From positions 1 through 49,348 of the forward strand of contig JAQVVD010000008.1 of assembly GCA_028699155.1 (NCBI GenBank): a DNA stretch of 49,348 bases, given 5' to 3'. Below are positions 31,370-39,500 of the stretch, piece after piece (positions within the stretch are counted from its first letter, which is position 1; each line of letters opens with the position of its first letter). The notes under the pieces were generated by a model. The model ran no database searches and was not told the DNA's origin. It worked only from the letters and a program-made list of their open reading frames with translations. Both the position numbers and the translations under genes were made by a program. Source of the stretch: Candidatus Peribacteraceae bacterium. GTDB lineage: Bacteria > Patescibacteriota > Gracilibacteria > Peribacterales > Peribacteraceae.

Positions 31370-31981
31370 CTACTCGATCACTTCCTCCATGCAGTGGCGT
31401 TGGATCGTGCGCCAGTCGAAGGGGAAGTTGAATGTTTCCAGTGCGCGTACGAGTGCGCCGAAACAGTGCCATTTCGTCGGTGCGTCGTACAGGAATGCGT
31501 TCCCGCTCTCCTGTACGGGATTGTAGTTCTGGAGCGATTGCGTGCGCGGTGCAATGGGCACGACGCCATAGTGCATGCAGTTTGTTCTCTCCGGCAGCTC
31601 TGTTGGATCCGTGAGGAAGAGCGCCATGTCCGCCGCCGCATACATCTTTCTGCACTGCGTGTCGTCGTCTTTCAGAATGGCGATCCTGTGCCCCTTCTCC
31701 TTCGTGAGTTTGGTGAAGAGCGCGCCGTACTCGTCCTCTCCCTTTCCAAGGATGATTATCTCCATGCCCAGCGTGAGGATGCCGGGGAGAACGTCCTTGA
31801 GCAGTTGCCCCCCCAGCGTCTCCGTCATGCCGGTGGGGATGCAGATCAGAGGCATCCTCTTCTCCGGAGGCCACCCGAGCTCTTTCTGCAGCGCGAGTTT
31901 ATTCTCTGCCTTGTGTTCCAGCGTCTTCACGCTGTATTTGCGCTCGATTTTATTATCGTAAGATGGAGAGAGTTCCTGCAT
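31370..31981 (-). CDS. Stand-alone C-terminal half of a GT5 starch/glycogen synthase-like glycosyltransferase
   Basis: 203 residues, about 40% of a normal GlgA. It begins where the C-terminal Rossmann domain of GT-B enzymes starts: ENKLALQKELGWP, then LICIPTGMTETLGGQLLKDVLPGILTLG, IIILGKGEDEY and AAADMALFLTD, followed by a diverged acceptor (PTELPERTNCMHYGVVPIA) where GlgA has the E-x7-E motif around PCGLTQLYAMRYG. The N-terminal acceptor domain with the KTGGL motif is absent, and no partner frame lies upstream. It could be a decayed synthase or a repurposed domain. The reading frame is intact, which argues for use. Confidence 0.72.
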   Translation of the reverse strand: MQELSPSYDNKIERKYSVKTLEHKAENKLALQKELGWPPEKRMPLICIPTGMTETLGGQLLKDVLPGILTLGMEIIILGKGEDEYGALFTKLTKEKGHRIAILKDDDTQCRKMYAAADMALFLTDPTELPERTNCMHYGVVPIAPRTQSLQNYNPVQESGNAFLYDAPTKWHCFGALVRALETFNFPFDWRTIQRHCMEEVIE

Positions 31982-32126
31982 TGGTATTTGGTGTTATCGT
32001 CTTATTGTAGCGCAAAAACGGGTATCCGAGAAGGCGTGTGAACTTGTCACAGGCTTCGTTTGGTTCTCTCGTTCTATTTTTCAGATTCCTTGTCGTTTCC
32101 GTATGGAGGAGGCACTCTGTGTGCAG
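31982..32126. other. Intergenic region before the exonuclease gene
   Basis: No credible gene. TACAAT on the minus strand near 32007 lies 22 nt before the half-glycosyltransferase start and may be its -10 box. The right edge abuts the duplicated start of the exonuclease gene. Confidence 0.4.
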
Positions 32127-32253
32127 ATGGATCACCTCGTCCTGATTGACGGCCATCACCCTTCTTCGCACCTCGCTGCGCTCGTTGCTCCGGGGGGCGA
32201 GACTCAGTCACACTTCTTTGCGCCATGGATCACCTCGTCCTGATTGACGGCCA
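32127..32253. repeat. 29-bp direct repeat duplicating the exonuclease start
   Basis: The 29 bases from the ATG (through GACGGCCA) occur at 32127-32155 and again at 32225-32253, bracketing a 69-bp insert. Translation from the first copy would reach a stop after about 38 codons in the same frame-offset region; only the second copy opens the full gene. Confidence 0.85.
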
Positions 32254-33187
32254 CCATATGATGTACCGGGCGTACTGGGCTATTCCCCGTACGCTCAAAA
32301 CGAGCGCTGGCGAACAGGTGAATACGGTCTTCGGTATGGCATCCATGCTGCTTGCCATCTTCGCCAAGGAACAGCCGAGCCACCTGCTCTTCTGTTTCGA
32401 CGAGGGCGACCAGACATTCCGTCATCAGGAACATGAAGAGTACAAAGCGGGTCGCGCCGAAACTCCGGATGATTTCTACGCGCAGATTCCCCGCGTGTTT
32501 GAGCTCATCGATACCTTCGGATTGCCGCGCGTTTCCGATCCGCGCTACGAGGCGGATGATTTCCTGGGAGCGTACGCGCGCCGCGGCGAAGAGGCGGGCA
32601 TGCGCGTGACCATCGTGAGCGGCGACAGGGATGTGCTGCAGCTCGTGAGCGATCGCATTACTGTTTCCATTCCGCACAAAGGGTACCAAGCTGCGGAGTA
32701 TTTGGATCCTGTGAGTGTGGTGAAGAAGTACGGCATCACTCCCGGGCAGGTCCCTGCGTACAAGGGATTGTGCGGCGATGCGTCCGATAATTTGCCGGGC
32801 GTGCATGGTATCGGTCCCAAGACAGCTGCGCAGCTGATCCAGCAGTTCGGCACGCTCCGGAGCATCTACGATCACCTCCCGGATATCCGGCCTGCACTCG
32901 CGGAGAAGTTGCAGAGCGGTAAGGAACAGGCGTTCTTCTGTGAGAAGATGGCTGAGCTGCATACCGATATACCCTTGCCGATTCCTCTCGAGCACGTACA
33001 GACGAAAGACTTGTCTGTAGCGCAAGTGTTCACGCTCTTCTCTGAACTGGAATTCTCTCTCCTTGTAAAACGTTTCCAGTCTCTACTGAACGGCGTGTAC
33101 GGTGCGCATTTTCGCAGAGATGAATTCCCGCAGACCCTTTCTGCAGTTCCCTCGATACAAGAGAAGAAACAGCTTTCGCTCTTCTAG
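32225..33187 (+). CDS. Stand-alone 5'-3' exonuclease (Pol I N-terminal/FEN type)
   Basis: 320 residues covering only the 5' nuclease domain of DNA polymerase I. Metal-ligand motifs are present: VLIDGHHMMYRAYWA, LFCFDEGDQTFRHQEHEEYKAGR, DPRYEADDFLGAYAR, TIVSGDRDVLQLVSDR, and the helix-hairpin-helix GLCGDASDNLPGVHGIGPKTA. It removes RNA primers and flaps. No 3'-5' exonuclease or polymerase domain follows; the frame ends with EKKQLSLF, reminiscent of the PIP-like tails that bind the beta clamp (QLSLF), which would suit a free-standing flap nuclease. A 29-bp copy of its 5' end lies 98 bases upstream. Confidence 0.92.
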   Translation: MDHLVLIDGHHMMYRAYWAIPRTLKTSAGEQVNTVFGMASMLLAIFAKEQPSHLLFCFDEGDQTFRHQEHEEYKAGRAETPDDFYAQIPRVFELIDTFGLPRVSDPRYEADDFLGAYARRGEEAGMRVTIVSGDRDVLQLVSDRITVSIPHKGYQAAEYLDPVSVVKKYGITPGQVPAYKGLCGDASDNLPGVHGIGPKTAAQLIQQFGTLRSIYDHLPDIRPALAEKLQSGKEQAFFCEKMAELHTDIPLPIPLEHVQTKDLSVAQVFTLFSELEFSLLVKRFQSLLNGVYGAHFRRDEFPQTLSAVPSIQEKKQLSLF

Positions 33188-33450
33188 TTTTGCGTGTGCA
33201 GGACGACTGCATGAGCCGATTCCTTGTATACTTTTGCTACTCAGCCTGTTTTCCTGTGTTTTATCAATGAGTACTAATTTTGTTTCTTCCCTTCGTAGAG
33301 AGAAAGTATTTGAATAAATATAGTACTCAATTCACAGAGATCTGTATACCAAAGATGAACAGAACGCTCTTGCGAGCGGAATCTCTGCCGACGTAGACTG
33401 CGATCCGTTCGCTCGTTTTTTGTTTATCTAAAAATTTCCGTCCTCTACCT
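33188..33450. other. ftsA upstream region with a possible attenuator hairpin
   Basis: 263 bases without a gene. TATACT (33227-33232) is a possible -10 box. CGAGCG (33373-33378) can pair with CGCTCG (33410-33415), followed by TTTTTT (33416-33421): a terminator-like structure ending 29 bases before the ftsA ATG. It could end exonuclease transcription or attenuate ftsAZ. Confidence 0.5.
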
Positions 33451-34683
33451 ATGCCAAAGGAGCGCGTTCTAGCCAGCTTGGATATCGGGAGTGCGAAGAT
33501 CCGGACCATCGTTGCCGTTGCAGACGGCAAGAGCGATCAGGATGTTCCCAATGTGATCGGCGTCGGCATCTCACCCTCGCTGGGCATTCGCAAGGGGCAT
33601 GTCATTGATGTGGAGGAGCTCATCCATAATATCATCTCTTCTCTCGAAGATGCGGAGCGCATGGCGGGGGTGCCGGTCAACCACGTGTACGTCGGCGTGA
33701 GTGGTTCGCACATCGAGTCGTTCGACAGCCGTGGCGTCATTGCGATCTCCGGCGCGGAGATTACGGTGGATGACGTGGCGCGTGTGTTGGAGGCTGCGCA
33801 GGCGGTCAGCATTCCTGCGAACCGGCGTATCCTGCACATCGAGCCGAAGGCGTACGCAGTGGATGAACAGAAGGGCATCAAGAATCCCGTGGGCATGACG
33901 GGCATCCGCCTGGAAGTCGAAGCGCACATTGTGACGGGGCACGTGCAGCACGTGAAGAATCTGGAGAAGTGCGTCGACCAGGCGGGCGTGGATATCGATG
34001 AGATCGTCCCCGCGACGATCGCCGCTTCCGAGGCGGTGCTTACCAAACGCCAGAAAGAACTGGGCTCCGTCGTGATCGATGTCGGAGCCGGCTGCACGAG
34101 CATCGCCGTCTTTGAGGAGGGGACGATCCTGCACTCGATCACGCTCCCCGTCGGGGGCGAGAGTGTCACGAATGACATTGCCATCGGTCTGCGCACGTCC
34201 ATCGATACCGCAGAGAAGATCAAGATCGAATTCGGGTCCGTTCTCCCCGAGGAGATCGCGGAGCGCGAGATGATCGACCTCTCTTCCGTGAGCAAGGTGG
34301 ATACCCAGACCGTCAGCAAGCGGTACATGGCGGAGATCATGCAGGCCCGGTACTACGAGATCTTCTCTCTTGTGAAAGGAGAGCTGGCGCACATCGGCCG
34401 CAGCGGCATGCTCCCGGCTGGGGCATTGCTCACGGGCGCCGCGGTGAAGGCGCCCGGCGTACTCGATCTGGCGCGCGATGTGCTGGGGCTGCCGGTGCAG
34501 ATGGGATTTCCCGTGGACATCGGCGGCGTCGTGGAGAAGGTGGATGACCCTGCGTACGCGACTGCGCTCGGTACGTTGGTGTGGGGCATGCGTGAAGGCG
34601 GCCAGATGAAGGGCGTGGGCTCGTTCCAGTTCGGGCGGGCTGCACAGCATGTTGGCACCTGGTTTAAGAGTCTTCTCCCCTGA
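33451..34683 (+). CDS. ftsA: Cell division protein FtsA
   Basis: 410 residues, actin-fold ATPase that tethers FtsZ to the membrane. Phosphate 1 motif VLASLDIGSAKIRTIVA at the N-terminus, the FtsA-specific 1C subdomain with VNHVYVGVSGSHIES, phosphate 2 motif VVIDVGAGCTSIAVFE, adenosine motif LLTGAAVKAPGV. The C-terminal amphipathic targeting helix is short (HVGTWFKSLLP). It sits 26 bases before ftsZ, the usual order. Reading starts at ATG 33451 after a leader with a terminator-like hairpin. Confidence 0.96.
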   Translation: MPKERVLASLDIGSAKIRTIVAVADGKSDQDVPNVIGVGISPSLGIRKGHVIDVEELIHNIISSLEDAERMAGVPVNHVYVGVSGSHIESFDSRGVIAISGAEITVDDVARVLEAAQAVSIPANRRILHIEPKAYAVDEQKGIKNPVGMTGIRLEVEAHIVTGHVQHVKNLEKCVDQAGVDIDEIVPATIAASEAVLTKRQKELGSVVIDVGAGCTSIAVFEEGTILHSITLPVGGESVTNDIAIGLRTSIDTAEKIKIEFGSVLPEEIAEREMIDLSSVSKVDTQTVSKRYMAEIMQARYYEIFSLVKGELAHIGRSGMLPAGALLTGAAVKAPGVLDLARDVLGLPVQMGFPVDIGGVVEKVDDPAYATALGTLVWGMREGGQMKGVGSFQFGRAAQHVGTWFKSLLP

Positions 34684-34709
34684 TTTGTTTCCTTTTTCCC
34701 CTCTAGGTC

Positions 34710-35960
34710 ATGTCCGACACACTTCGTACTCTCTTCAGTGGCTCACGGTCCTCAGGCGGCCAGCCGGCATCGTTTGGCGATGATCCGCGCGCGGTCTCCA
34801 AGGAGATACGCCCCGATGTTACGCCCGGCGCCACCATCCGCGTCTTCGGTCTTGGCGGCGGCGGTTCCAATGCGGTCAAGCGCATGGTGGAAGCCAAGGT
34901 TCAGAGCGTTGATTTCGCGGCCGTGAACACCGATATCCAGGCGCTCTACCACAATCCGGCGCCCACGAAGATTACCGTGGGGCGCGGAACGACGCGCGGC
35001 CTCGGGGCTGGCGCGAACCCGGATGTCGGCAAGAAGGCGGCGGAGGAGAGCACGGAGGAACTCAAGGCCGCGCTCGACGGTTCGGATATGGTGTTCCTCA
35101 CTGCGGGATTGGGCGGCGGAACGGGGAGCGGCGCAATCGGCGTTGTGGCCGACCTTGCGCGCAGCATGGGCATTCTCACGGTCGCAGTCGTGACCAAACC
35201 GTTTAGTTTCGAAGGGGAGAAGCGCCGGCGCCAGGCGGAGGAAGCGCTGGAGGGGTTGCATGAGAAAGTGGATACGCTCGTCACGATTCCGAACGACAAA
35301 ATTCTCTCGCTCATCGACAAGACAACGCCGCTCACAGAGGCGTTCCAGGTGGTGGATGAAGTGCTGCAGCATGCGATTGAAGGCATCTCCAACATCATCA
35401 CGGTGCACGGCCTCGTGAACGTCGACTTCGCGGACGTGAAGACGATCATGCAGGACGCGGGGACGGCGCTCATGGGCATTGGGTACGGCACGGGCGACAG
35501 CCGCGCCGCGGAGGCTGCGCGTGCGGCAATCGACAGCCCGCTTCTGGAACTCTCCATCGATGGCGCGAAGGGTATTCTCTTCAACATTACCGGTGGCACC
35601 GATCTCTCCATGTTCGAGGTGGATGAAGCGGCGCGCATCATCACGGAGGCGGCTGATCCGGAGGCGAACATCATCTTCGGAGCGGTCATTGACGAGAACT
35701 TCACGGGAGAAGTGAAGTGCACGGTCATCGCAACGGGATTCGAGCCGCAGGACATTGCGAACAAGTCGCACTTCGTCCTGCCCGCCAAGCGGCCTCTCGC
35801 AGAGGCGCTGGCATCGTCACCCAGGCGCGCTTCTTTTCAGGAGCAGGCTGCCCCTCAGGGCACGAATGCTTCTTCTGCCTCTCAGTTCGATGAAGAGGAG
35901 CTGGAAGTTCCCGCATTCATGCGCAAGAAGGTGAGCGGCGCGCGGACGATGGATGATTGA
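34710..35960 (+). CDS. ftsZ: Cell division protein FtsZ
   Basis: 416 residues, tubulin-like GTPase that forms the division ring. N-terminal extension of ~45 residues, then RVFGLGGGGSNAVKRMVE, the GTP signature GLGGGTGSGAIGVVADLAR (Ser where most have Thr in GGGTGTG), IPNDKIL, and the T7 catalytic loop VNVDFADVKTIM. The linker is short, and the C-terminal FtsA-binding peptide reads LEVPAFMRKK (consensus D.PAF.RR). It ends in TGA and is followed at once by a composite terminator. Confidence 0.97.
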   Translation: MSDTLRTLFSGSRSSGGQPASFGDDPRAVSKEIRPDVTPGATIRVFGLGGGGSNAVKRMVEAKVQSVDFAAVNTDIQALYHNPAPTKITVGRGTTRGLGAGANPDVGKKAAEESTEELKAALDGSDMVFLTAGLGGGTGSGAIGVVADLARSMGILTVAVVTKPFSFEGEKRRRQAEEALEGLHEKVDTLVTIPNDKILSLIDKTTPLTEAFQVVDEVLQHAIEGISNIITVHGLVNVDFADVKTIMQDAGTALMGIGYGTGDSRAAEAARAAIDSPLLELSIDGAKGILFNITGGTDLSMFEVDEAARIITEAADPEANIIFGAVIDENFTGEVKCTVIATGFEPQDIANKSHFVLPAKRPLAEALASSPRRASFQEQAAPQGTNASSASQFDEEELEVPAFMRKKVSGARTMDD

Positions 35961-36030
35961 GGAGACCAAAGAGACCGAAGAGACTGTGCTCTTCGGTCTC
36001 TTTTTTTTGTCCTCGGTCTCTTTGGTCTCC
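35961..36030. terminator. Composite bidirectional terminator between ftsZ and dut
   Basis: Hairpin A: AAAGAGACCGAAGAG (35968-35982) pairs with 35989-36003 and runs into eight Ts (36001-36008). Hairpin B: 35961-35978 pairs perfectly over 18 bp with 36013-36030. The two share the left arm and exclude each other. Confidence 0.85.
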
Positions 36031-36040
36031 TTGAGCTCTT

Positions 36041-36469
36041 TTACCCCGTTGATCCGAACCCGCCGCGTGTCTGCGCGCCGTGCCCGTCCACTTCCTGCCA
36101 CTGCGCCTGTTCCACTTTTACAAAGAGCCCCTGCGCGATGCGCTCGCCGCGTTCCACGGTCACCGGCTCCGTGCCGATGTTGCGCACCTGCACGAGGATT
36201 TCATCCTCCGGCCCGTGGTAGTCCTGGTCGATGATGCCGATGGAGTGCGGGCAGACGAGTGCCTTCTTGCGGGGCAGAGAGGAGCGCGGCGTAATGAGCA
36301 GCGCGTATCCCGGCGGCACCTGCACGATCACATTGCCGGGTACGAGCGCGATTGCGCCGGGCTGGATGGTCGTCGTTTCCCGCGTGATCAGGTCGAATCC
36401 CACCGCTCCTGCAGATTCGTAGCGGGGGAGCGGGAGCGACGTGTCGATGCGTTGAATGGCAACGTGCAT
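36041..36469 (-). CDS. dut: dUTP diphosphatase
   Basis: 142 residues, trimeric dUTPase that hydrolyses dUTP to dUMP. All five motifs are visible: AGAVGFDL (1), PRSSLPRKK (2), GIIDQDYHGPEDEI (3, with a two-residue insertion compared with the usual DYRGEI), RGERIAQGLF (4) and RGGFGSTG (5, at the very end). It converges with ftsZ across the composite terminator. Confidence 0.95.
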   Translation of the reverse strand: MHVAIQRIDTSLPLPRYESAGAVGFDLITRETTTIQPGAIALVPGNVIVQVPPGYALLITPRSSLPRKKALVCPHSIGIIDQDYHGPEDEILVQVRNIGTEPVTVERGERIAQGLFVKVEQAQWQEVDGHGAQTRGGFGSTG

Positions 36470-36541
36470 GTACGGAGATCATGGATGATCCTCCGTGAAG
36501 CTGCAAGTGTATACGGTTCCTGCAGGCTTCTCCTCCGTAGA

Positions 36542-39500
36542 TCACTTTGCCATTGCGTGCCGGACGCTCTCCTTCGTCATCTCCTCTCCCTCCTGTATGA
36601 GAGCATTTCTTCCCTCGGTGTGTCTGCGCAGCACGTTCTTGAATATCTCGGGATTCCCTTCGATCACTCCCAGCAGCTTTCGCTGGAAGATCATTGTTGC
36701 ATCGAAGAGTTTCTGTTTCTCCTCCTTGCTGGTGATTGTCTTCTTCTCCCGCAGCGATCCCAGGTAGTCTTTGATGGAAACCATGGTTGGTTTTCCATCT
36801 TTGTCTTTCCCCACTTCTACCTCTGTAATTCCGTATGCTTTGAACATATCTTCAACCAATGCGCCCATCGGATTGCGGAACTCACTGGGCGTACGTTTGT
36901 TTCCCGATGGCATCGTCTCGTTCTCAATCTGCTCCCACGTGACGCTCTGGCGGTTCTTCCCGTCGTTTGCCGCCTGCAGGACGATGTTATCGAAGTGAAC
37001 GAACGCCATGAGCGATCGTCCAAGGTGCAGCGCATCGTTCTTGGTGAAGCGGGCTACGCCGTCGCTCTCCAGCTCCGCTGCCCGTGCGTACGTTTTGAAG
37101 AGCGTATTGAATCCGACGTAGGAGTTCTTCACTGCCTCCTGCGTCATGCGTTGCTTCTGTCCTCCCATTGGTTGCAGCATTTGCTCGATTCCTCCGTAGT
37201 CCAGGAATGCCATGAGCATCGGCGCGTCTTCATGGTCGATCTTATCGCCGCCGCTGCCGATGATTTTGATCACGCGGGAACGCGTGGATTCATCGCGTGC
37301 GACTGCCAGTTCCAGGAAGAGCGTCGTCTTCATTCCCGGATGGAATGCGTTCTCTGGCTCTGTTAGTTTTGCTGCGAGCGCCTTCACTTCCGGCAACGAG
37401 TTATTCTGGTTGGCGAAGTAGTCAATGAATGGGAACGTTCCCAGCACCTGGTTGTTGATAATATTGAGGCGCTCGAGCGGCAACAGCCCCTCTGCGATGC
37501 CCTTGATGAGGAAGAAGAACTTCTGTTCCATGCTCATCTTTCCCTTCATCATGGCGAATTCGATGATTTTCTCGTAGAGGTGCGGGTTCACGTCCTGCGG
37601 AGGCGTCTCACCGGAATCCTTGCATCTTTTGTAGATTCTGAGAATGCGTTCCAGTTCCGCGCTCATTGCACCCGCGTTCTGTGAGAGCGTGTCCACGAAG
37701 TCATTGAACTTGTCGCGGTTGCTGGTGAAGTTATTGTCGTTCGTCGTCCTCCAGTCCAGGAAGAGGTCTTTGTCATCCCAGATTTCCTGGATGATCTTAT
37801 TCAGCCAGTTATTGCGCAGAATGATATCGCGCCGGCACTGCTCTGCGGGCATGTTGAAGCTCGAGTGCTTGCTCAGGACATGCCAGATGCGCTCATCGCC
37901 CCAGTTGATGCGCCCTTTCTCCGCCAGCAGGTACATGATCGCTTTCACCTGGTCCTTGTTGTGGCTGATACCCGACATGATCTCAATTAGCTGGTAGGCG
38001 TCTTTGTTCTTCAGACCTTCCTTCCAGACGTTCACTTCTTCATCTTCCGCTTCCTGCTCACGTTTCTCATTCTCTTTCGCCAGTCGTCCGAGGTAGCGGA
38101 GTCCTGCAATTTCATTCTCCGGTATCCACCCGAAGAGGCCCTGCGCGACGGCTGCGCGGTTCTGTTTGCTGCGCCGCTGCCACATGCGTTTGACGTCTTC
38201 CATCGAATCCTGGAACATCAAGTAGATGTCCAGAGGGCTTAAGAAGTGGATATTTTTGAAGAACGCTCTGTAACCGGTGAGTCCGGTCGGTTGCTCCTCC
38301 GAGAGATCATGCATCTTGTTGCTGATGTTCTGAATTTGCTTGTAGATGCTTTCCAGGTTGCTCGAGAGATCAGTAACCTGCTTCGTAAACTCCGGGTTCT
38401 CTTCCGGATGCGGGTGTGGTTTTCCATCGAGCATTTGTGTTTGGAATACGCGCATGAGCGTGTCATGGCTTTCCTGGTACAGAGGGAGCGCTTCTTTCAG
38501 TTCGCCCTGGTACGCCGGATGCGCTACTGCGAACTCATGAATTTTCTGTATGATCGCCTGGCACCCTTCCAATTTTGCCCGTACGTTCATCGGCGGACCT
38601 TGTGTTTCTGCTCCACTCGATTCACTCCTCTCTGCGGGTACATTGGTCAGGAAGCCTCCGCTCGCGTTCTCTGCTGTTGGGACCTGCATTTCTTCCTCTG
38701 TCGCCGTTCCCGATTCAAAGAGCCGGATTGGCTGTATGTCTGCGCGCGTCCTCTCGTTGCGCATGACGAGTTCGCGTCCCTGCATGTGTTCCAAGAGTTG
38801 CGCGCGTCCGATGGTTGAGAAGAGCTGTCGTTCCTGTGCAGTCGGTTCCCGCAGGCGGCCATGTTTCCAGTCTACGTACCGGTTGAGGAGTTCCTCCGTG
38901 AGCAGTTCCTGGAAGATTGCTTGTGCTTCCTGCTCGTTCTTCGTGCTCCTGCGGATTTGTTCCAGCTGCCCCGCGAGTCCCCAGGCTTTCGCCTGCTCAA
39001 TGAGCTGCCCCGTGAACTGCTCGTCTCCTTCTGCCAGCACTTCGTAGGCGGCGCGGTGCAGGAAGGGGAAGACGCCTGACCGGCGCGTGAGGATATCCTG
39101 GACTGCGTGTTCCTTCTCGTGTTCGATCTCCTGGGCGATATCGCGATCTTCTCTGTGGCAGCGTTCCTCGTTTATCAGAATCTCCGCCGTCGCGTAGTCG
39201 TACGCGGCGTACATGTCTGCTCCCGTGCGCGCCACGAACTCCTCCGAGGAGAGGAGGACTGCCTGCTCCGTTTCCAAATTCTTTAGCATGCGTGCTGCCG
39301 TGGAGAGTTTCTCCACTTCCACCTGCACATCCGCAACCGTGGCGTGCGCCTGTTTGCCGGGCTGCACGATGGTGCGGAGCGTGTTATCGAGCGTGAGCTG
39401 CCGCTGCCGCACATGCCTGGGAACGCCGATCGTTTCGGCGATTCCCCGGTTGAGCGCCGGCAGCGCAACCAGGTCGCCGACTGTTGTATCCAGCTTCTGG

